Positions 1-16,847 of a stretch of 64,000 nucleotides of DNA are shown in pieces. Numbering within the stretch: the stretch's first letter is position 1; every line of letters begins with the position of its first letter. The position numbers and the translations under genes were made by a program. The stretch covers positions 1-64,000 of the forward strand of contig JAMCCL010000158.1 in assembly GCA_024516035.1 (NCBI GenBank). Direction: 5' to 3'. The notes under the pieces were generated by a model, which was not told the origin of the DNA, did no database searches, and was given only the letters and a program-made list of their open reading frames with translations. This DNA is from Bactericera cockerelli. Lineage: Eukaryota; Arthropoda; Insecta; Hemiptera; Triozidae.

Positions 1-60
1 AAAAAAACCAAAAAACCCCCCCTTTTTTTTTTCCCCCCCCCCCAAAAAAAACCCCCTTTT
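1..60. other. Low-complexity homopolymer blocks at window edge
   Basis: Only runs of A, C and T blocks are present and no legible minisatellite unit survives. This resembles degraded consensus of the neighbouring minisatellite rather than a feature. Confidence 0.6.
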
Positions 61-485
61 TATCCTTTATTTCACTATTTCTCCGCTATACCCATTTTCT
101 CCTTTTTTTCCCTCTATTTCCCCGTTTATACCCATTTTCTCCTTTATTTCACTATTTTTCTCCGCTATACCCATTTTCTCCTTTATTTCACTATTTTTTT
201 CCCGCTATAACCCATTTCTACTTTATTTCACTATTTCTCCGCTATACCCATTTTCTCCTTTTTTTTATCTATTTCCCCCGCTATACCCATTTTCCCCTTT
301 TTTTCTCTTTTTTCTCCTTTTTTATCTATTTCCCCCTATACCCATTTTCTCCTTTTTTTCTCTATTTCTCCGCTACACCCATTTTCTCCCCTTTTTTTTT
401 TACTATTTCTCCGCTATACCCTTTTTTTCCCCTTTTTATTTTACTATTTCTCCGCTCTACCCGGTTTTCTCCTTTTTTTTCACTA
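61..485 (-). repeat. 37-bp minisatellite, 3' flank of copy A
   Basis: Units of the 37-bp minisatellite appear in the complementary orientation (TTTCTCCGCTATACCC). The variant monomers nearest the retroelement (a CTACACCC unit and a CTCTACCCG-like unit) are the same as those next to the 3' ends of copies D to H. This identifies the block as the same flank of the higher-order repeat. Homopolymer lengths are noisy. Confidence 0.85.
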
Positions 486-786
486 TTTTTTTTTTTTTTT
501 TTTTATTTTATATAAGTGCTTTTATTTTATTTTTGCATCAAATTTATTATAAGATATAAACTAAAAATACATAATGTATAAAGAATATAACATAATGGAC
601 TTAATACTAAAATATATCTGCCCTTATAATACTTAGTAATAATAGTTATTTAAAACACTACTTTCGGAGAAGTTAATGTTAAGATTCTATTTATTAATTT
701 TTTTTTTTTTTTTTTTAATAAACCCATTTCCCATGACCTTCTTAAAAAGGGAGGGGGATAGGAGTAGTTTTGAAGCGAAAAAGCAT

Positions 787-825
787 CCTGTCACGCTAAA
801 GGATGATCCTTTGTATTGTGACAGG
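787..825 (-). other. 3' UTR stem-loop, copy A
   Basis: CCTGTCAC and GTGACAGG arms enclose the inner palindrome AAAGGAT-G-ATCCTTT. It is intact here even though the surrounding copy is corrupted. Confidence 0.75.
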
Positions 826-988
826 AGTTGACTAATTATCATGGGTAAGTAAATAATTTTCTTTTATTAAATAAGATATGATGTATGAATATTTATTTTT
901 CTTTCGTAAGGTTTTGTAGTAAATTCACATTTTTTTTGTTTTTTGTTTGTTTTTTTTTGTCTCAGAGGAAAAAACGGGGTTTTCATAC

Positions 989-2882
989 CTAATCATGTTG
1001 TTTTTTCCCCTTAACCAAAGTTTTAATTTAAACCCGAAATTTTTTTTGCCCTTTCCCATTTGTTGTATATCTTTTAGGAATGGAAATTTGTACATTTTTT
1101 TTACCTAGGTAGGTTATAGATTTCTGACCTATCTTTGTTTTTGCATTTAGGGGGCCAAGAGATTTTTCCTACGAAAGTTTGTCGTGTTCTGAGATTCTCA
1201 GTAATTTTTTTTTTGTTTTTTTTGTACATGGGAAAAAAGATTCTTTTTGAAGAGACGGTCTATATTTAGGGCTTTTTTGTTTTTTTATATAGTTTTCAAT
1301 GGAAACATTTTTATTTTTTTGTGTATAATTTTTAACAGAATAATTTTTTGTGATTTCAGTTTTTTAAGATAAGGGCGAATCTGCTCGGCCCCTAAGCACA
1401 AAAAGGGCCCTATTCGAGGGCGAAATTTTTCAAGGCATAGTAGATTTCTTTTAACATAGGGAAAGCCCCTGAACTTTTTCAATGCAAAAAAAAGGGTTTT
1501 ATATACCGCCTGGGTCTTTTCTTAAATTTTTTAATTTTGGGATTCCCACCTAGATGACAGTCCAATTGCACTCCAAGGAAACTGATTCTCTCTGTAATTT
1601 TCTACCTTGTTACACCTACACGCTGTCGTTAACCCTTTGGTACAGGGATTTAAACTTAAGGGAAATTTTTTTTTGGGGAAAAGGTTTTTTTTAAAAAGGG
1701 GAGAAAGGGAAAATTTTTGTTTTTTCTACATTAAGGGACCCGGTTACGTTCATCTAGGGCCCTTTTGTTATTTAGTTGCATGCCTTTTCCATATTTTGGA
1801 AACCTCGTCCAAGTAACCCCCTTTTATTTTTAATGCAGTATCGTCGGGGTAGAAATAAATTTTTTTCCCGCGGAGGTAGGGTTGTACATTCAATACATAT
1901 TTATTGTAGGGTACAGGAGACCCGCACTGTGCCCTGGGGGACTGAGAAAGGGGTTTGGTTTTCAATTGAGTCACTAGGTGGGTGGTTATTTTCTCTGTCT
2001 GGGGGTCAGTGTTGGAGGGAGAAAATGAGTCTGAGGGGACTTGCTGGGGAAATAAACCTTCCCTTTTTTAACTTTTTGACTCCTGCCTGTTTTAAAAAAC
2101 TCTTTAAAAGGGTTTAAGTGGTTTTTTTTTTATGCCTATCCTGTCTAAATACTTTTTTCAGGACTGCATGGTCAACTTTAACAAAAGCTTGTTAAAGTCC
2201 CTTAGGCAAGCTGTACTTTTTTCCCCTCCTCTAAATGGGGGAAAAATTTCCTCCGTGAGCTCCCGCACAGATCATTTTGTTTTCTCTGCCACTCCCGAAA
2301 ACCCCAACTGAAGATCACTAAGGATTCCCCAATTTTCATCCAGATATTTGGGGGCCCCCTGGGGGTTTTATAAAAGGTTTCCCGTATTTTAGAAAAATTT
2401 ACAATTTAAAAATATTTGGGGCCCAAAATTGCTAACCAGGCAGGATCAAACCTTTTTTTTTTTAAGTGGGGGCCCCAATTTTTTGATATTTTTAACCCGA
2501 CCGGGGGAAAGGGACCTTTTTAAAAAATAGGTTGTATATTAAAAAGTTAATGGGGTTAAGGGTGTACTGTTTTAAAAAGATTTGATTTTTACCTGTATTT
2601 AAATTTTTTTTATTTCCCAGGGGCGATCCCCCCCTTTATTTTTCTAAATTTTTTCGTCCAACTCCTTTTCGTTAATGGGCTTGAGGTAAAAGCTACTAAG
2701 GGGTGTGTTTGAGGGTTTGGGAGGTTTTGGTAAAAGTTGGGGTTACCCGTGGTTGAAATTTTAGTTTTTTTTGGAGCCAAAATTTTTCCCAAAAAATTAT
2801 TAAAGTGATTTGCAACTTTTATTGGGGTCTTTATCCACCCATATATGTCCCCCCGTACTCGATTTTCCCTTTTTTGTTATTT
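989..2882 (-). pseudogene. Reverse transcriptase remnant of copy A
   Basis: Aligned by eye to copy D, this is the RT coding region read on the minus strand. The stop-equivalent is at 989-991 and the reading extends to the linker. Recognisable islands include the FRPISLLS/ILERC region near 2370-2430, the SQAFVKV region near 2170-2200, the PQG/SPVLY region near 1900-1945 and the C-terminal YLGVQLD region near 1540-1580. No reading frame longer than about 70 codons of real RT sequence survives. Most breaks coincide with homopolymer expansions, so consensus error is at least as likely as mutation. Confidence 0.75.
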
Positions 2883-6901
<4,019 letters not shown>

Positions 6902-7777
6902 TTTTTTCTCCGCTATAACCCAAATTTTCCCCCCCCTTTTTTTCACTATTTCCCCCGCTATTAAAACCCCCTTTTTTTTTTCCCTTTTTTTTCTATTTTT
7001 CCCCCCTAAAAACCCAAATTTTTTCCTTTATTTCACTAAATTTCCCCCGCTATACCCCTTTTTTTTCCCTTTTTTTTCCCCTATTTCCCCGCTAAAACCC
7101 ATTTTTTTTTCCTTTTTTTCTCTATTCCCCGCCCATACCCATTTTCCCCCTTTATTTCACTATTTTCTCCCCGGCTAACCCCTTTTTCCTTTTTTTTATC
7201 TATTTCCCCGCTATACCCCTTTTCTCCCCCCATTTCCCCTAATTTTTCCGCTATACCCCCCTTTTTTTTTTTCCTTTTTTTTTTCTATTTTCCCCCCCTT
7301 CCCCTTTTTTTCCTTTATTTCCCCTATTTCCCCCCTAAAAACCCTTTTTTACTTTTTTTTATCTATTTCCCCGCTTTTACCCTTTTCTTTCCCTTTTTTT
7401 CACCATTTCTCCCCCTATACCCATTTTTTTTCCTTTTTTTCCTATTTTTCCGCATAAACCCAAATTTTTCCTTTATTTCCCCTTTTCTCCCTTACCCAAT
7501 TTTTTTCCTTTTTTTCACTAATTTTTTTCCGCTAAAACCCCTTTTCTCCCTTTTTTTTCTCTATTTCCCCGCTATAAAACCCCTTTTCTCCCTTTTTTTT
7601 TCTATTTCCCCCTATAAACCCCTTTTCCCCCCCTATTTCACTATTTTTTTTTTCCGCTATTTCCCTTTTTTTCCTTTTTTTTTTTTATTTCCCCGCTATA
7701 CCCATTTTTCCCCCTTTTTTTCACTATTTCCCCCCCATACCCAATTTTTACTTTATTTCACTTTAAATTTTACTATT
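6902..7777 (-). repeat. Degraded 37-bp minisatellite, 5' flank of copy B
   Basis: Repeated TTTCCCCGCTATACCC-like words recur about every 37 bases with heavy homopolymer noise. The block ends with the characteristic double CTTTATTTCACTTTA words that also end the intact 5' flanks near 9490, 44410, 48965 and 54130. Confidence 0.8.
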
Positions 7778-8607
7778 TTAAAAAATTTAAAAGAAATTAA
7801 ATTTAAAATTAAATTTAATTTTAAATTAAATTAAATTAAAATTAAATTAAATTAAAATTTAAAATTTAAATTTTAAATTAAATTAAATTAAAAATTTAAA
7901 TTAAATTAAATTAAATTAAAAAATTAAATTAAATTTAAAATTAAAAAATTAAAAAAATTAAATTAAATTAAAAATTAAATTTAAAAATTTTAAATTAAAT
8001 TAAATTAAAATTTAAAAAAATTTAAATTAAAAAATTTAAATTTAAAAATTTAAAATTTAAAATTTAAAATTTAAAATTTAAAATTTAAAATTTAAAATTA
8101 AAAAATTAAATTAAATTAAAAATTTAAAATTTTAAAATTTAAATTTTAAAATTTAAATTTAAAATTTAAAATTAAAATTAAAAAAAATTTAAAAATTAAA
8201 AAATTTAAAAAAATTAAATTAAAAAAATTAAATTAAATTAATTTAAAATTTAAAATTTAAAATTTAAAATTAAAATTTAAAATTTAAAATTTAAAATTTA
8301 AAAAATTTTAAAATTTAAAATTTAAAAAAAATTAAAAAAATTTAAAATTTTTAAATTTAAAATTTAAATTTAAATTAATTAAATTAAATTAAATTAAATT
8401 TAAATTAAATTAAATTAAAATTTTAAAATTTAAATTTTAAAATTTAAAATTTAAAATTTAAAAAAAATTAAATTAAAAAATTAAATTAAATTAAATTAAA
8501 TTTAAATTAAAATTAAATTAAAAAATTAAAAAATTAAATTTTAAAATTTAAAATTTAAAATTTAAAATTTAAAATTAAATTTTAAATTAAATTTTAAAAT
8601 TTAAAAT
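7778..8607 (-). repeat. AAATT pentamer array, degraded
   Basis: An AT-only array of AAATT units in which many units have become AAATTT or AAAATT. Minus polarity is assigned because AAATT on this strand accompanies minus-oriented minisatellite elsewhere. Confidence 0.85.
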
Positions 8608-9516
8608 TTCCCGCTATACCCCCCATTTTCTCCCATTATTTTTTTTTTCACTTTTTTTCCGCTCTAAAAACCCCTTTTTTTCCTTTTTTTTCACTATTTC
8701 TCCCCTATAAAACCAAATTTTCCCCCCTTTTTTCACTATTTTTCCCCTATAAAACCCCTTTTTTTCCCTTTTTTTCACTATTTTTTTCCGCAAAAACCCA
8801 TTTTCCCCCCCCCTTTTTTTCTCTATTTTACCGCTATAACCCATTTTTTCCCTTTTTTTTCATAAATTTTCCCCTTTTACCCCCTTTTTTCCTTTTTTTT
8901 TCCCATTTCCCCCTATAACCCCCCTTTTTTCCTCCATTTCACTATTTTTTTCCGCTATACCCATTTTTTTCCCTTTTTTTTTATTTTCCCCCCTATCCCC
9001 ATTTTCTCCTTTTTTTTTCACTATTTCCCCGCTAAACCCCTTTTTTACTTTTTTTTATCTATTTTTCCCCGCTTTACCCCCTTTTTCCCCTTTTTTTTAT
9101 ATTTCCCCCGCTATACCCATTTTTCCTTTTTTTCATATTTCTCCGCTATAAAACCCCTTTTCTCCTTTATTTCACTATTTTTCCGCTATACCCTTTTTCT
9201 CCCTTTTTTTTACTTTTTCTCCGCTATAAACCCTTTTCCCCCTTAAATTTTACTATTTTTTTTCCGCCCATACCCCTTTTCTTCCTTTTTTTTCACTATT
9301 TTTCCGCTATACCCATTTTTTCCTTTTTTTCTCTATTTCCCCCCCATACCATTTTTTCTCCTCTATTTTTTCCCCCCCTATTTCTTTTTTCCCCTTTTAC
9401 CCATTTTCCCCCTTTTTTTTTTAAATAATTTTCCCCCTTTTTACCCCTTTTCTCCTTATTTCACTATTTCCCCGCTAAACCCAATTTTCTACTTTATTTC
9501 ACTTTATTTTACTATT
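8608..9516 (-). repeat. Degraded 37-bp minisatellite block without retroelement
   Basis: The block has the same unit and polarity as 6902-7777 and is bounded on both sides by the pentamer array. The right edge shows the fixed edge words (CTACTTTATTTCACTTTATTTTACTATTAAATTAAATGAAAT region), so it is a satellite block of the higher-order repeat without the RT. Confidence 0.8.
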
Positions 9517-10684
9517 AAATTAAATGAAATAAATTAAATTAAATTAAATTTAAAATTAAAATTAAATTAAATTAAATTAAAATTAAATTTAAATTAAAAT
9601 TAAAATTTAAAATTAAAATTAAAAATTTAAATTTTAAAAATTAAATTAAAATTTTAAAATTAAAATTTAAATTTAAAAAAATTAAATTTAAAATTAAAAT
9701 TTAAATTTTAAAAAAAAAATTTAAATTTAAAATTAAATTAAAATTTAAAATTTAAAATTAAAAAATTTAAAATTTAAAATTAAAAAATTTTAAAATTTAA
9801 AATTAAAATAAAATTAAAATTTAAAAAAAAAATTAAAAAATTAAATTAAATTAAATTAAAAAAATTTAAAATTTAAAATTTAAAAATTTAAAATTAAAAT
9901 TAAAATTTAAAATTTAAATTTAAAATTTAAATTTAAAATTTAAAATTAAAATTAAAATTTAAAAATTAAAATTAAAAAATTTAAAATTTAAAATTTAAAA
10001 TTTAAAATTAAAAATTTAAAATTTAAAATTTAAATTTAAAAATTAAAAATTAAAAATTTAAAATTTAAAATTAAAATTAAATTAAATTAAAATTTAAAAT
10101 TAAAATTTTAAAATTAAAATTTAAAATTTAAAATTTAAAATTTAAATTTTAAAATTAAAAATTTAAAATTTAAAATTTAAAATTTAAAATTTAAAATTTT
10201 AATTAAAAAAAATTAAATTAAAATTTAAAATTTAAAATTTAAAATTTAAAATTTAAAATTTAAATTTTAAAATTTAAAATTTAAAAAAAAAATTTAAAAT
10301 TTAAATTTAAAATTTAAAATTTAAAATTTAAAATTAAAAATTTAAAATTTAAAAAAAAAATTAAAATTTAAAAAATTTAAAATTTAAAATTTAAAATTTA
10401 AAATTTAAATTTAAAAATTAAATTAAATTAAATTAAAATTTAAAATTTAAAATTAAAAAATTAAATTAAATTAAAAATTTAAAAAAATTTTAAAATTTAA
10501 AATTTAAAATTTAAAATTTAAAATTTAAAATTAAAAATTTAAAAAAAATTTTAAATTAAATTAAATTAAATTAAAAAATTTAAAATTTAAAAATTAAAAT
10601 TAAATTAAAAATTTAAAATTAAAATTAAAAATTTAAATTAAATTAAATTAAATTTAAATTTAAAAAAATTTTAAAATTTAAAAT
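9517..10684 (-). repeat. AAATT pentamer array, degraded
   Basis: A pure AT tract of AAATT and AAATTTA variants. No gene and no other structure are visible. Confidence 0.85.
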
Positions 10685-10782
10685 TTTTTTTTTCCGCGGG
10701 TAAAACCCATTTTCTCCCTTATTTCACTATTTCTCCGCCCATACCCCCTTTTTTCCTTTTTAAAAAAGGGGAAAAGGGGTAT
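10685..10782. repeat. Minisatellite remnant with fold-back junction
   Basis: About 1.5 minus-oriented minisatellite units end at 10741-10782 in an imperfect palindrome: ATACCCCCTTTTTTCC facing GGGGAAAAGGGGTAT. To the right the pentamer polarity changes to AATTT. This is a noisy version of the junction at 46810-46893. Confidence 0.7.
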
Positions 10783-11148
10783 AAATTTTAATTTTAAATT
10801 TTAAATTTTAAATTTTAAATTAAAATTTTAAATTTAAATTTTTAAATTTTAAATTTTTTTTTAAAATTTAATTTAATTTAATTTAATTTTAATTTAAAAT
10901 TTTTAATTTAATTTAATTTAATTTAATTTTTTAAATTTTTTAAATTTTAAATTTTAAAAAAATTTAATTTAAATTTAAAATTTAAAATTTAAAATTTTAA
11001 ATTTTAAATTTTAAAATTTTAAATTAAATTAAATTAAAATTTAAAATTAATTTTAAAATTTAAAATTAAAATTTTAAATTTTAAAATTTAAAATTTAAAA
11101 AAATTTTAAAATTAAAAAAAATTAAATTTTTAAATTTAAAATTAAAAA
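10783..11148. repeat. AATTT array flipping back to AAATT
   Basis: The array starts in AATTT polarity after the fold-back and has returned to AAATT by about 11020. The next minisatellite block therefore keeps minus polarity. Confidence 0.75.
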
Positions 11149-13502
11149 TTTTTCCCGCTATTAAACCCTTTTTTCCCCCCTTTTTTCACATTTTTTTCCC
11201 CTTTTACCCATTTTCTCCTTTTTTTTTTCTATTTTCCCCCCTATACCCATTTTCCCCCTTTATTTTACTATTTCCCGCTATAAACCCTTTTTTCCTTTAT
11301 TTCCCCTATTTCTCCGCTATACCCATTTTCTCCTTTTTTTTTTCCCATTTTTCCCCCTAAAACCCCTTTTTTCCCCCTTTATTTCACTTTTTCTCCCCTA
11401 AAACCCATTTTCTCCTTTTTTACTTTTTTCCCCGCTATTTCCCATTTTCCTCCTTTAATTTTTCCCATTTCTTTCCCCTTTTTAAAACCCCTTTTTTTCC
11501 TTTTTTTTTTTATTTCCCCGCTATAAATTTTTAAAATACCCTTTTTTCCTTTTTTTTACTATTTCTCCGGGTATACCCCCTTTTTTTTCCTTAAATTTTA
11601 CTATTTTCCCCCCGCTTTTACCCATTTTCTCCTTTTTTTCTCTATTTCCCCCCTATACCCATTTTTCTCCTTTATTTTATATTTTTCCTTCCCCCCTTTT
11701 TTTCCCCATTTCCTTCCCCTTTTTCCCCTTTTTTTTCTATTCCCCGCTATACCCATTTTCTCCCCCCATTTCACTATTTCTCCGCTATACCCATTTTCCC
11801 TTTTTTTTCTATTTTTCCCCGCATCCCCTTTTCTCCTTAAATTTTCCCATTTCCCCCTAACCCTTTTTCCTTTCCCCCTTTTTTTTCCGTATTTCCTTTT
11901 TTCCCCTATTTCCCATTTTCCCTTTTTTCCTATTTCCCGCTATAAACCCCTTTTTCCCTTTTTTCAAATATTTTCCCCCGCTATACCCATTTTCCCCCTT
12001 AATTTTTACTATTTCTCCGCTTTACCCTTTTCTCCTTTTTCTTATTTCCCCGCTATACCCATTTTTCCTTTTTTTTCCCTTTTTTTTTATTTACTATTTC
12101 TCCGCTATACCCATTTTTTCCTTTTTTTTTCCCATTTCCCCGCTATACCCATTTTCTCCCTTTTTTTTTTCACCCTTTAATTTTTTCCTTTTTCCCTCCG
12201 GTTTTACCCATTTTCTCCTTTTTTTTTTTGCCCCCCCCTATTTCCACCCGCTATACCCATTTTTCTCCTTTTTTTTCACCCCCTATTTTTTCCCCCTATT
12301 TCCCCCCCCCCCCCAAATTTTCTCCTTTAAATTTTACTATTCTCCGCTATAAACCCCTTTTCCCCCTTTTTTTCTTTCCCTTAATTTTTTCCTTTTTTCC
12401 CCTGCTTTACCCATTTTTCTCCTTTATTTTACTATTTCTCCGCTATTTCCCATTTTTTCCCTTTTTTCCTATTTCCCCGCTTTACCCATTTTCTCCTTTT
12501 TTTTTTCTATTTTTTTCCCCTATACCCATTTTTCCTTTATTTTTACTATTTTTTCCGCTAAAACCCCTTTTCTCCCCTTTTTTTCTATTTCCCCCCATAA
12601 CCCCTTTTCTCCTTTATTTTTTCCCATTTCTCCGCTATACCCCCTTTTTTTCCTTTTTTTTCTCTTTTCCCCCGCATACCCATTTTTCCCTTTTTTTTTT
12701 TTTTCACTTTTTTTCCTTTTTCCCTATTTAAAAAAAAATTTTTTTTAAAATTTTGAAAAAAAAAAAAAAAAAAAAAAAATTTTTTCCGCTATCCCCATTT
12801 TTCCCCTTTATTTCACTATTTCCCCCCTATACCCTTTTTCCCCCCTTTTTTTTTTCCCATTTCCCCGCTTACCCCTTTTCTCCTTTTTTTCCTATTTCTC
12901 CGCTATAACCTTTTTTTTTTTCTCCTTAATTTTTTCCCTCTTTCCCGCATACCCTTTTTTTCCCCTTTTTTTTCACTATTTCTCCGCTATACCATTTTCT
13001 CCTTTTTTTTCTATTTCCCCGCTATACCCTTTTTTTTCCCTTTTTTTCCCTATTTCCCCGCTATCCCTTTTTCTCCTTTTTTTCATTTTTTTCTCCGCTA
13101 TACCCATTTTCTCCTTTTTTTTCCTTTTCCCCCTATACCCATTTTTTTTTTTTTACCCCCTTTATTCCCTTAATTTTTTCTCCGCTATACCCATTTTTTT
13201 CCTTTATTTTACTATTTCTTTTTGCTATTCCCCTTTTCTCCCCTTTTTTTCCTATTTCTCCGCCCATACCCCTTTTCTCCCTTTTTTTTCAATTTTTTCC
13301 CCCCTATAACCCCTTTTCTCCTTTTTTTTTTCTCCTTTTTTTTCCTTTTTTTACTATTTCCCCGCTTACCCTTTTTTTCCTTTTTTTCCTATTTCTCCGC
13401 AAAAACCCCTTTTACTTTTTTTTCCTATTTCCCCCTATACCCATTTTTTTCCTTTATTTTTCTATTTCTCCGCTTACCCTTTTTCTTTTTCCTTTTTTCC
13501 TA
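11149..13502 (-). repeat. Degraded 37-bp minisatellite, 3' flank of copy C
   Basis: A long run of noisy TTTCTCCGCTATACCC units. It is interrupted at 12730-12780 by A/T homopolymers that look like a consensus failure. The long translated frames here (for example 12228-12731 and 13222-13611) arise because this strand of the unit contains no stop codon in any phase. Confidence 0.8.
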
Positions 13503-16280
13503 TTTTTTTTTTTTTTTTTATTTTTATAAATTTTTTTTATTTTATTTTTTGCAAAAAAATTTTTTAATTTTTTTTGTAAAAACCCCCCAAAACCCCTTTT
13601 TTTATTTTTAAATTTTATAACCCTTTTCCCTTTTTTTAATTTTCCCAAAATTTTCCTTTTTTTATAATTTTTTGGTAAATTTTTTCCTTTAACACTACTT
13701 CAAATTTTTTTAAATTTTTATTTTTAAAAATTTTTTTTTTTTTTTTTTTTAAAAACCCCCTCCTTTTTTTTTTTTCTTAAAAATATTTGATAATTTTTTT
13801 TAACAAAAAATTTTTCCCCTAAAAATTTTCCTTTTTTTTTTTGCAATTTTCCCCTTTTTTTTTATTCCCCCTAAAAAATTTTTCCCTTTTTTTAAAAAAA
13901 TTTTGTATAATTTTTTTTTTTTCTCTAATTTGTATAAACCCATTTTTTTTTTTTTTTTTGTTTTTTTTTTTTTCAAAAATTTTTCCGATACCTTTTCTAT
14001 TTTTTTTTTTCCCCTTTTTAAACCCCCTTTTTTTTTTTAAAAAATTTGAAAATTTTTCCTTTTTTTCCCATTTTTTTTTTAAACTTTTGGGAAATTTTCT
14101 TTTTTTTCCTAGGTAAATTTTTTTTTTAAATTTTTGACCCTTTTTTTTGTTTTTCCTTTTTGGGGCCAAAGGTTTCTCCCTTTTTTCAAATTTTTTTTTT
14201 TTTGTGTTTTAGATTTCTCAAATTTTTTTGGGGGTTTTTGTTTTTTATGTTAAAAAATTTTAAAAATAAGGGTTCTCTTAAAAAACGGGCCCTTTTAATT
14301 TTGGGATTTTAGTTCTTTTTAAAACCTTTCAAAAATGGAAACATTTTTATTTTTTTTTTTTTTTTTTAAAACCCCCCAAAAATTTTTGGGGATTTCCAGG
14401 GTTTTTTAAGGGAAAAAGAAACCCGTCCGGGAAAGGAAAATCCGTATTTGGAAAGGGTTGTAATTTTAAGGAAGTAAAAAATTTTTTTTTAAAATAAAAT
14501 AAAGGATGAAAATTTTTTTTTTCTAAATTTTGAAAATTAAAATTTTTGTTTTTTTTTTTTTTTTTTTTTCAAAAATGGGGGTATCCCCCCCCTATTTTAA
14601 ATTTTCCAAATTTTAAACCAAGGTTTTTTTCTTTAAATTTTTTTCCCCCTTTTTGTAATCTTAAAAACCCCTTTTTTTACCAAGGATAATTTTCCCTTTT
14701 TGTTTCATTTGGGACCAAAAGGGTTTTTTCTTAAAAATTTTTTTTTTTGGTTTTTGGGGGGTTTTTTTTATTCAAGAGAAAAAGATTTTCTTTATTCTAT
14801 ATTTTTTGGGGAAAATTTTTTTCTTTTAAAAACAGCCATTTTTTTTTTATTTTTAGTTTTTTGCCCTTTTTTTTTTTTGGGAAAACCCCGGCCATGAAAA
14901 CCCTTTTCCCATTTATTAAGGGATATAGTTTTTTTCCGGGAAAAATAACTTTTCCAAGCAAAAAAGGGATTGTACAAGCACATTTTTTAAATTTTAAAAA
15001 TTTATGGGGGTCCAAGGGACCCCGGACTGTGCCCGGGCCACCTTTTTAAAAAGGGGGGGGTTTTCCCTTTGGTACTCAGGGTTTTTGGAATTTTTTGTGG
15101 GGGGTTTTTTATTAAGGGGGGGAAAATGAGTTTTTTTCCTTGGGAAAGGGACTTTCCAGAGACAAGTTCTGTTTTTAATTTTGAAACCCTTTCCTGCCCC
15201 TTTTAAATAACTCTTAAATTTTCCCAAAGTGGTTTTTCCTTTTATTTTACCCTTTTCTTAAATTTTTAATTTTAAGGGGGAACTGCATGGTCCCCCTTTA
15301 AAAAATTTTTCTTTGTGGGGTAAGTTTTTTAAATTTTTTTGGTTTTAAACAAGGGCTTTTTCCCACCCTTTTTCCCCCCTTTCCCAAAAATTGGGGAAAA
15401 AAGGGTAAATTTCCTCTTTAGCTCCAGCACAGCATCATTTGTGTCTCTGCCACTTTCCCGAAAACCGAAATGAAGATCACTAAGGATTCCCCTTCTCATT
15501 TCCCGATTTTTTGACCCCGCCTGGACCCCTTTATTTCAACGTTCCAGTATTTTAGAAAAAATTGACAATAAAGATTTTCGGTCGAAAATTGGGTAACCAG
15601 GGGACGGATCACCTTTTTTTATGAAGTGGGGAAAATTTTTGATATTTTTTAACTGACGCGGGAAGGTACCCGTTTTAAAAACAATAGGTTTTGGAAAATA
15701 AAAGTTTAAAGGGTTTTAAAGGGTGTATGTTTTTAAAAGATTTGATTTTACCTGTATCAATTTTACATGTCCGGCGCTGATCCCCCCCTTTTTTTTTGCT
15801 TAATTATATCGTCCCCTCCTTTTCGTTTAATGGGCTTTAGGAAAACTAAATAAAAGGGCGTGTGTTTTGAGGTGTTGGGAGGGGGGGGAAAGTTGGGTGG
15901 GCTTTTGGGGTTTAGTTCTGTTGTTTTTTGGGGCCTAAATTTTCGGAAAAAAAATTTTAAAGTGATTTTTCAACTTTTATTTTGGGTTTTTATCCACCCT
16001 ATATAGTCCCCTTTTATCTCGATTCCCTTTATGTTATTTTTTTTTTTTCTTTTTATTTTGTGGACGTCGTTAATAATTTTTCCCAAAATTTTTTTTTTGT
16101 CTCCTTTTGGGCCCCCTAATTGTTTTTTAAGGTATGAATTTTTTTTCAAGATTTAATTAGGTTTTTTGAGCTTGTTTTTTATATTTTTTGTAATCTTGTT
16201 TTATTTTGGTAAATTTAAGGGTTTTAAATTTTTTACTCAATGCATTTTAACTTGGGCTCTCTTTTTTATCGAAATTTAAT
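13503..16280 (-). mobile_element. Non-LTR retrotransposon copy C, corrupted
   Basis: The copy is framed by the common 3' end (poly(T) at about 13503 following CCTA of the minisatellite) and the common 5' end (TTATCGAAATTTAAT at about 16266-16280, next to TATTTCTCCG). It is about 250 bp longer than the intact copies because of inserted homopolymer. The 3' half (13503-15000) is nearly illegible. The 5' half, from about 15400, aligns well with copy D. Confidence 0.8.
13992..16270 (-). pseudogene. Reverse transcriptase remnant of copy C
   Basis: The RT region lies in reverse, with the stop-equivalent near 13992 and the start-equivalent near 16268-16270. Clear islands lie between about 15420 and 16150: the LELTEE/GRDTND region near 15425-15460, the ILERC region near 15540-15560, the LHKKGD region near 15610-15630, the APGHDK region near 15770 and the linker near 16060-16130. 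The part encoding the YADD box and the C-terminal domain is too corrupted to read. The short frames at 13819-14169 and 14700-15227 are spurious by-products. Confidence 0.7.
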
Positions 16281-16564
16281 TATTTCTCCGCATACCCATT
16301 TTTCCCCTTTTTTTTTCAAATTTTTTCTCCGCTATAAACCCCTTTTCTCCTTTTTTTTTTCTATTTCCCCCCCCTTTACCCATTTTTTTCCTTTATTTCA
16401 CTATTTTTTCCGGGTATTTTTCCCAATTTTTTTCCCTTTAAATTTTACTATTTCTCCGCTATTAAACCCCTTTTCTCCCTTTTTTTCCCCTATTCACCGC
16501 TATACCCATTTTCCCTTTTTTTTCCCTATTTTTTTTCCCCCAAAACCCTTTTTTTCCTTTTTTT
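16281..16564 (-). repeat. 37-bp minisatellite, 5' flank of copy C
   Basis: About seven noisy units of TTTCTCCGCTATACCC polarity lie between the retroelement and the pentamer array. This is shorter than the roughly 790-bp flank seen in D, E, G and H. Confidence 0.8.
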
Positions 16565-16847
16565 AATTTAATTTAATTAAATTAAATTAAATTAAATTAA
16601 ATTAAATTAAATTAAATTAAATTAAATTAAATTAAATTAAATTAAATATAAATTAAATTAAATTAAATTAAATTAAATTAAATTAAATTAAATTAAATTA
16701 AATTAAATTAAATTAAATTAAATTAAATTAATTTAATTTAAATTAATTAAATTAAATTAAATTAAATTAAATTAAATTAAATTAAATTAAATTAAATTAA
16801 ATTAAATTAAATTAAATTAAATTAAATTAAATTAAATTAATTTAATT
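16565..16847 (-). repeat. AAATT pentamer array
   Basis: A clean AAATT array of about 280 bp. It is the first stretch after the corrupted left part in which unit length is regular. Confidence 0.95.

Larger units (their letters stand above)
486..2882 (-). mobile_element. Non-LTR retrotransposon copy A, corrupted, 5' end lost
   Basis: The 3' poly(A) (poly(T) on this strand, 486-504) is followed by the same roughly 480-bp 3' UTR as the other copies, including the stem-loop at 787-825, and then the RT region in reverse. The copy is recognisable up to the A-rich linker region (GTTATTTG at about 2876-2883), where it runs into the 1.8-kb poly(T) block. The 5' part of the linker and the junction with the minisatellite are missing. 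Many words are replaced by GGG, CCC, AAA or TTT runs, which points to poor consensus rather than natural decay. Confidence 0.85.

Noticed and set aside
13222..14169. Several 90-130-residue frames rich in Phe or Lys
   Set aside because: They come from homopolymer-inflated minisatellite and the illegible 3' half of copy C.
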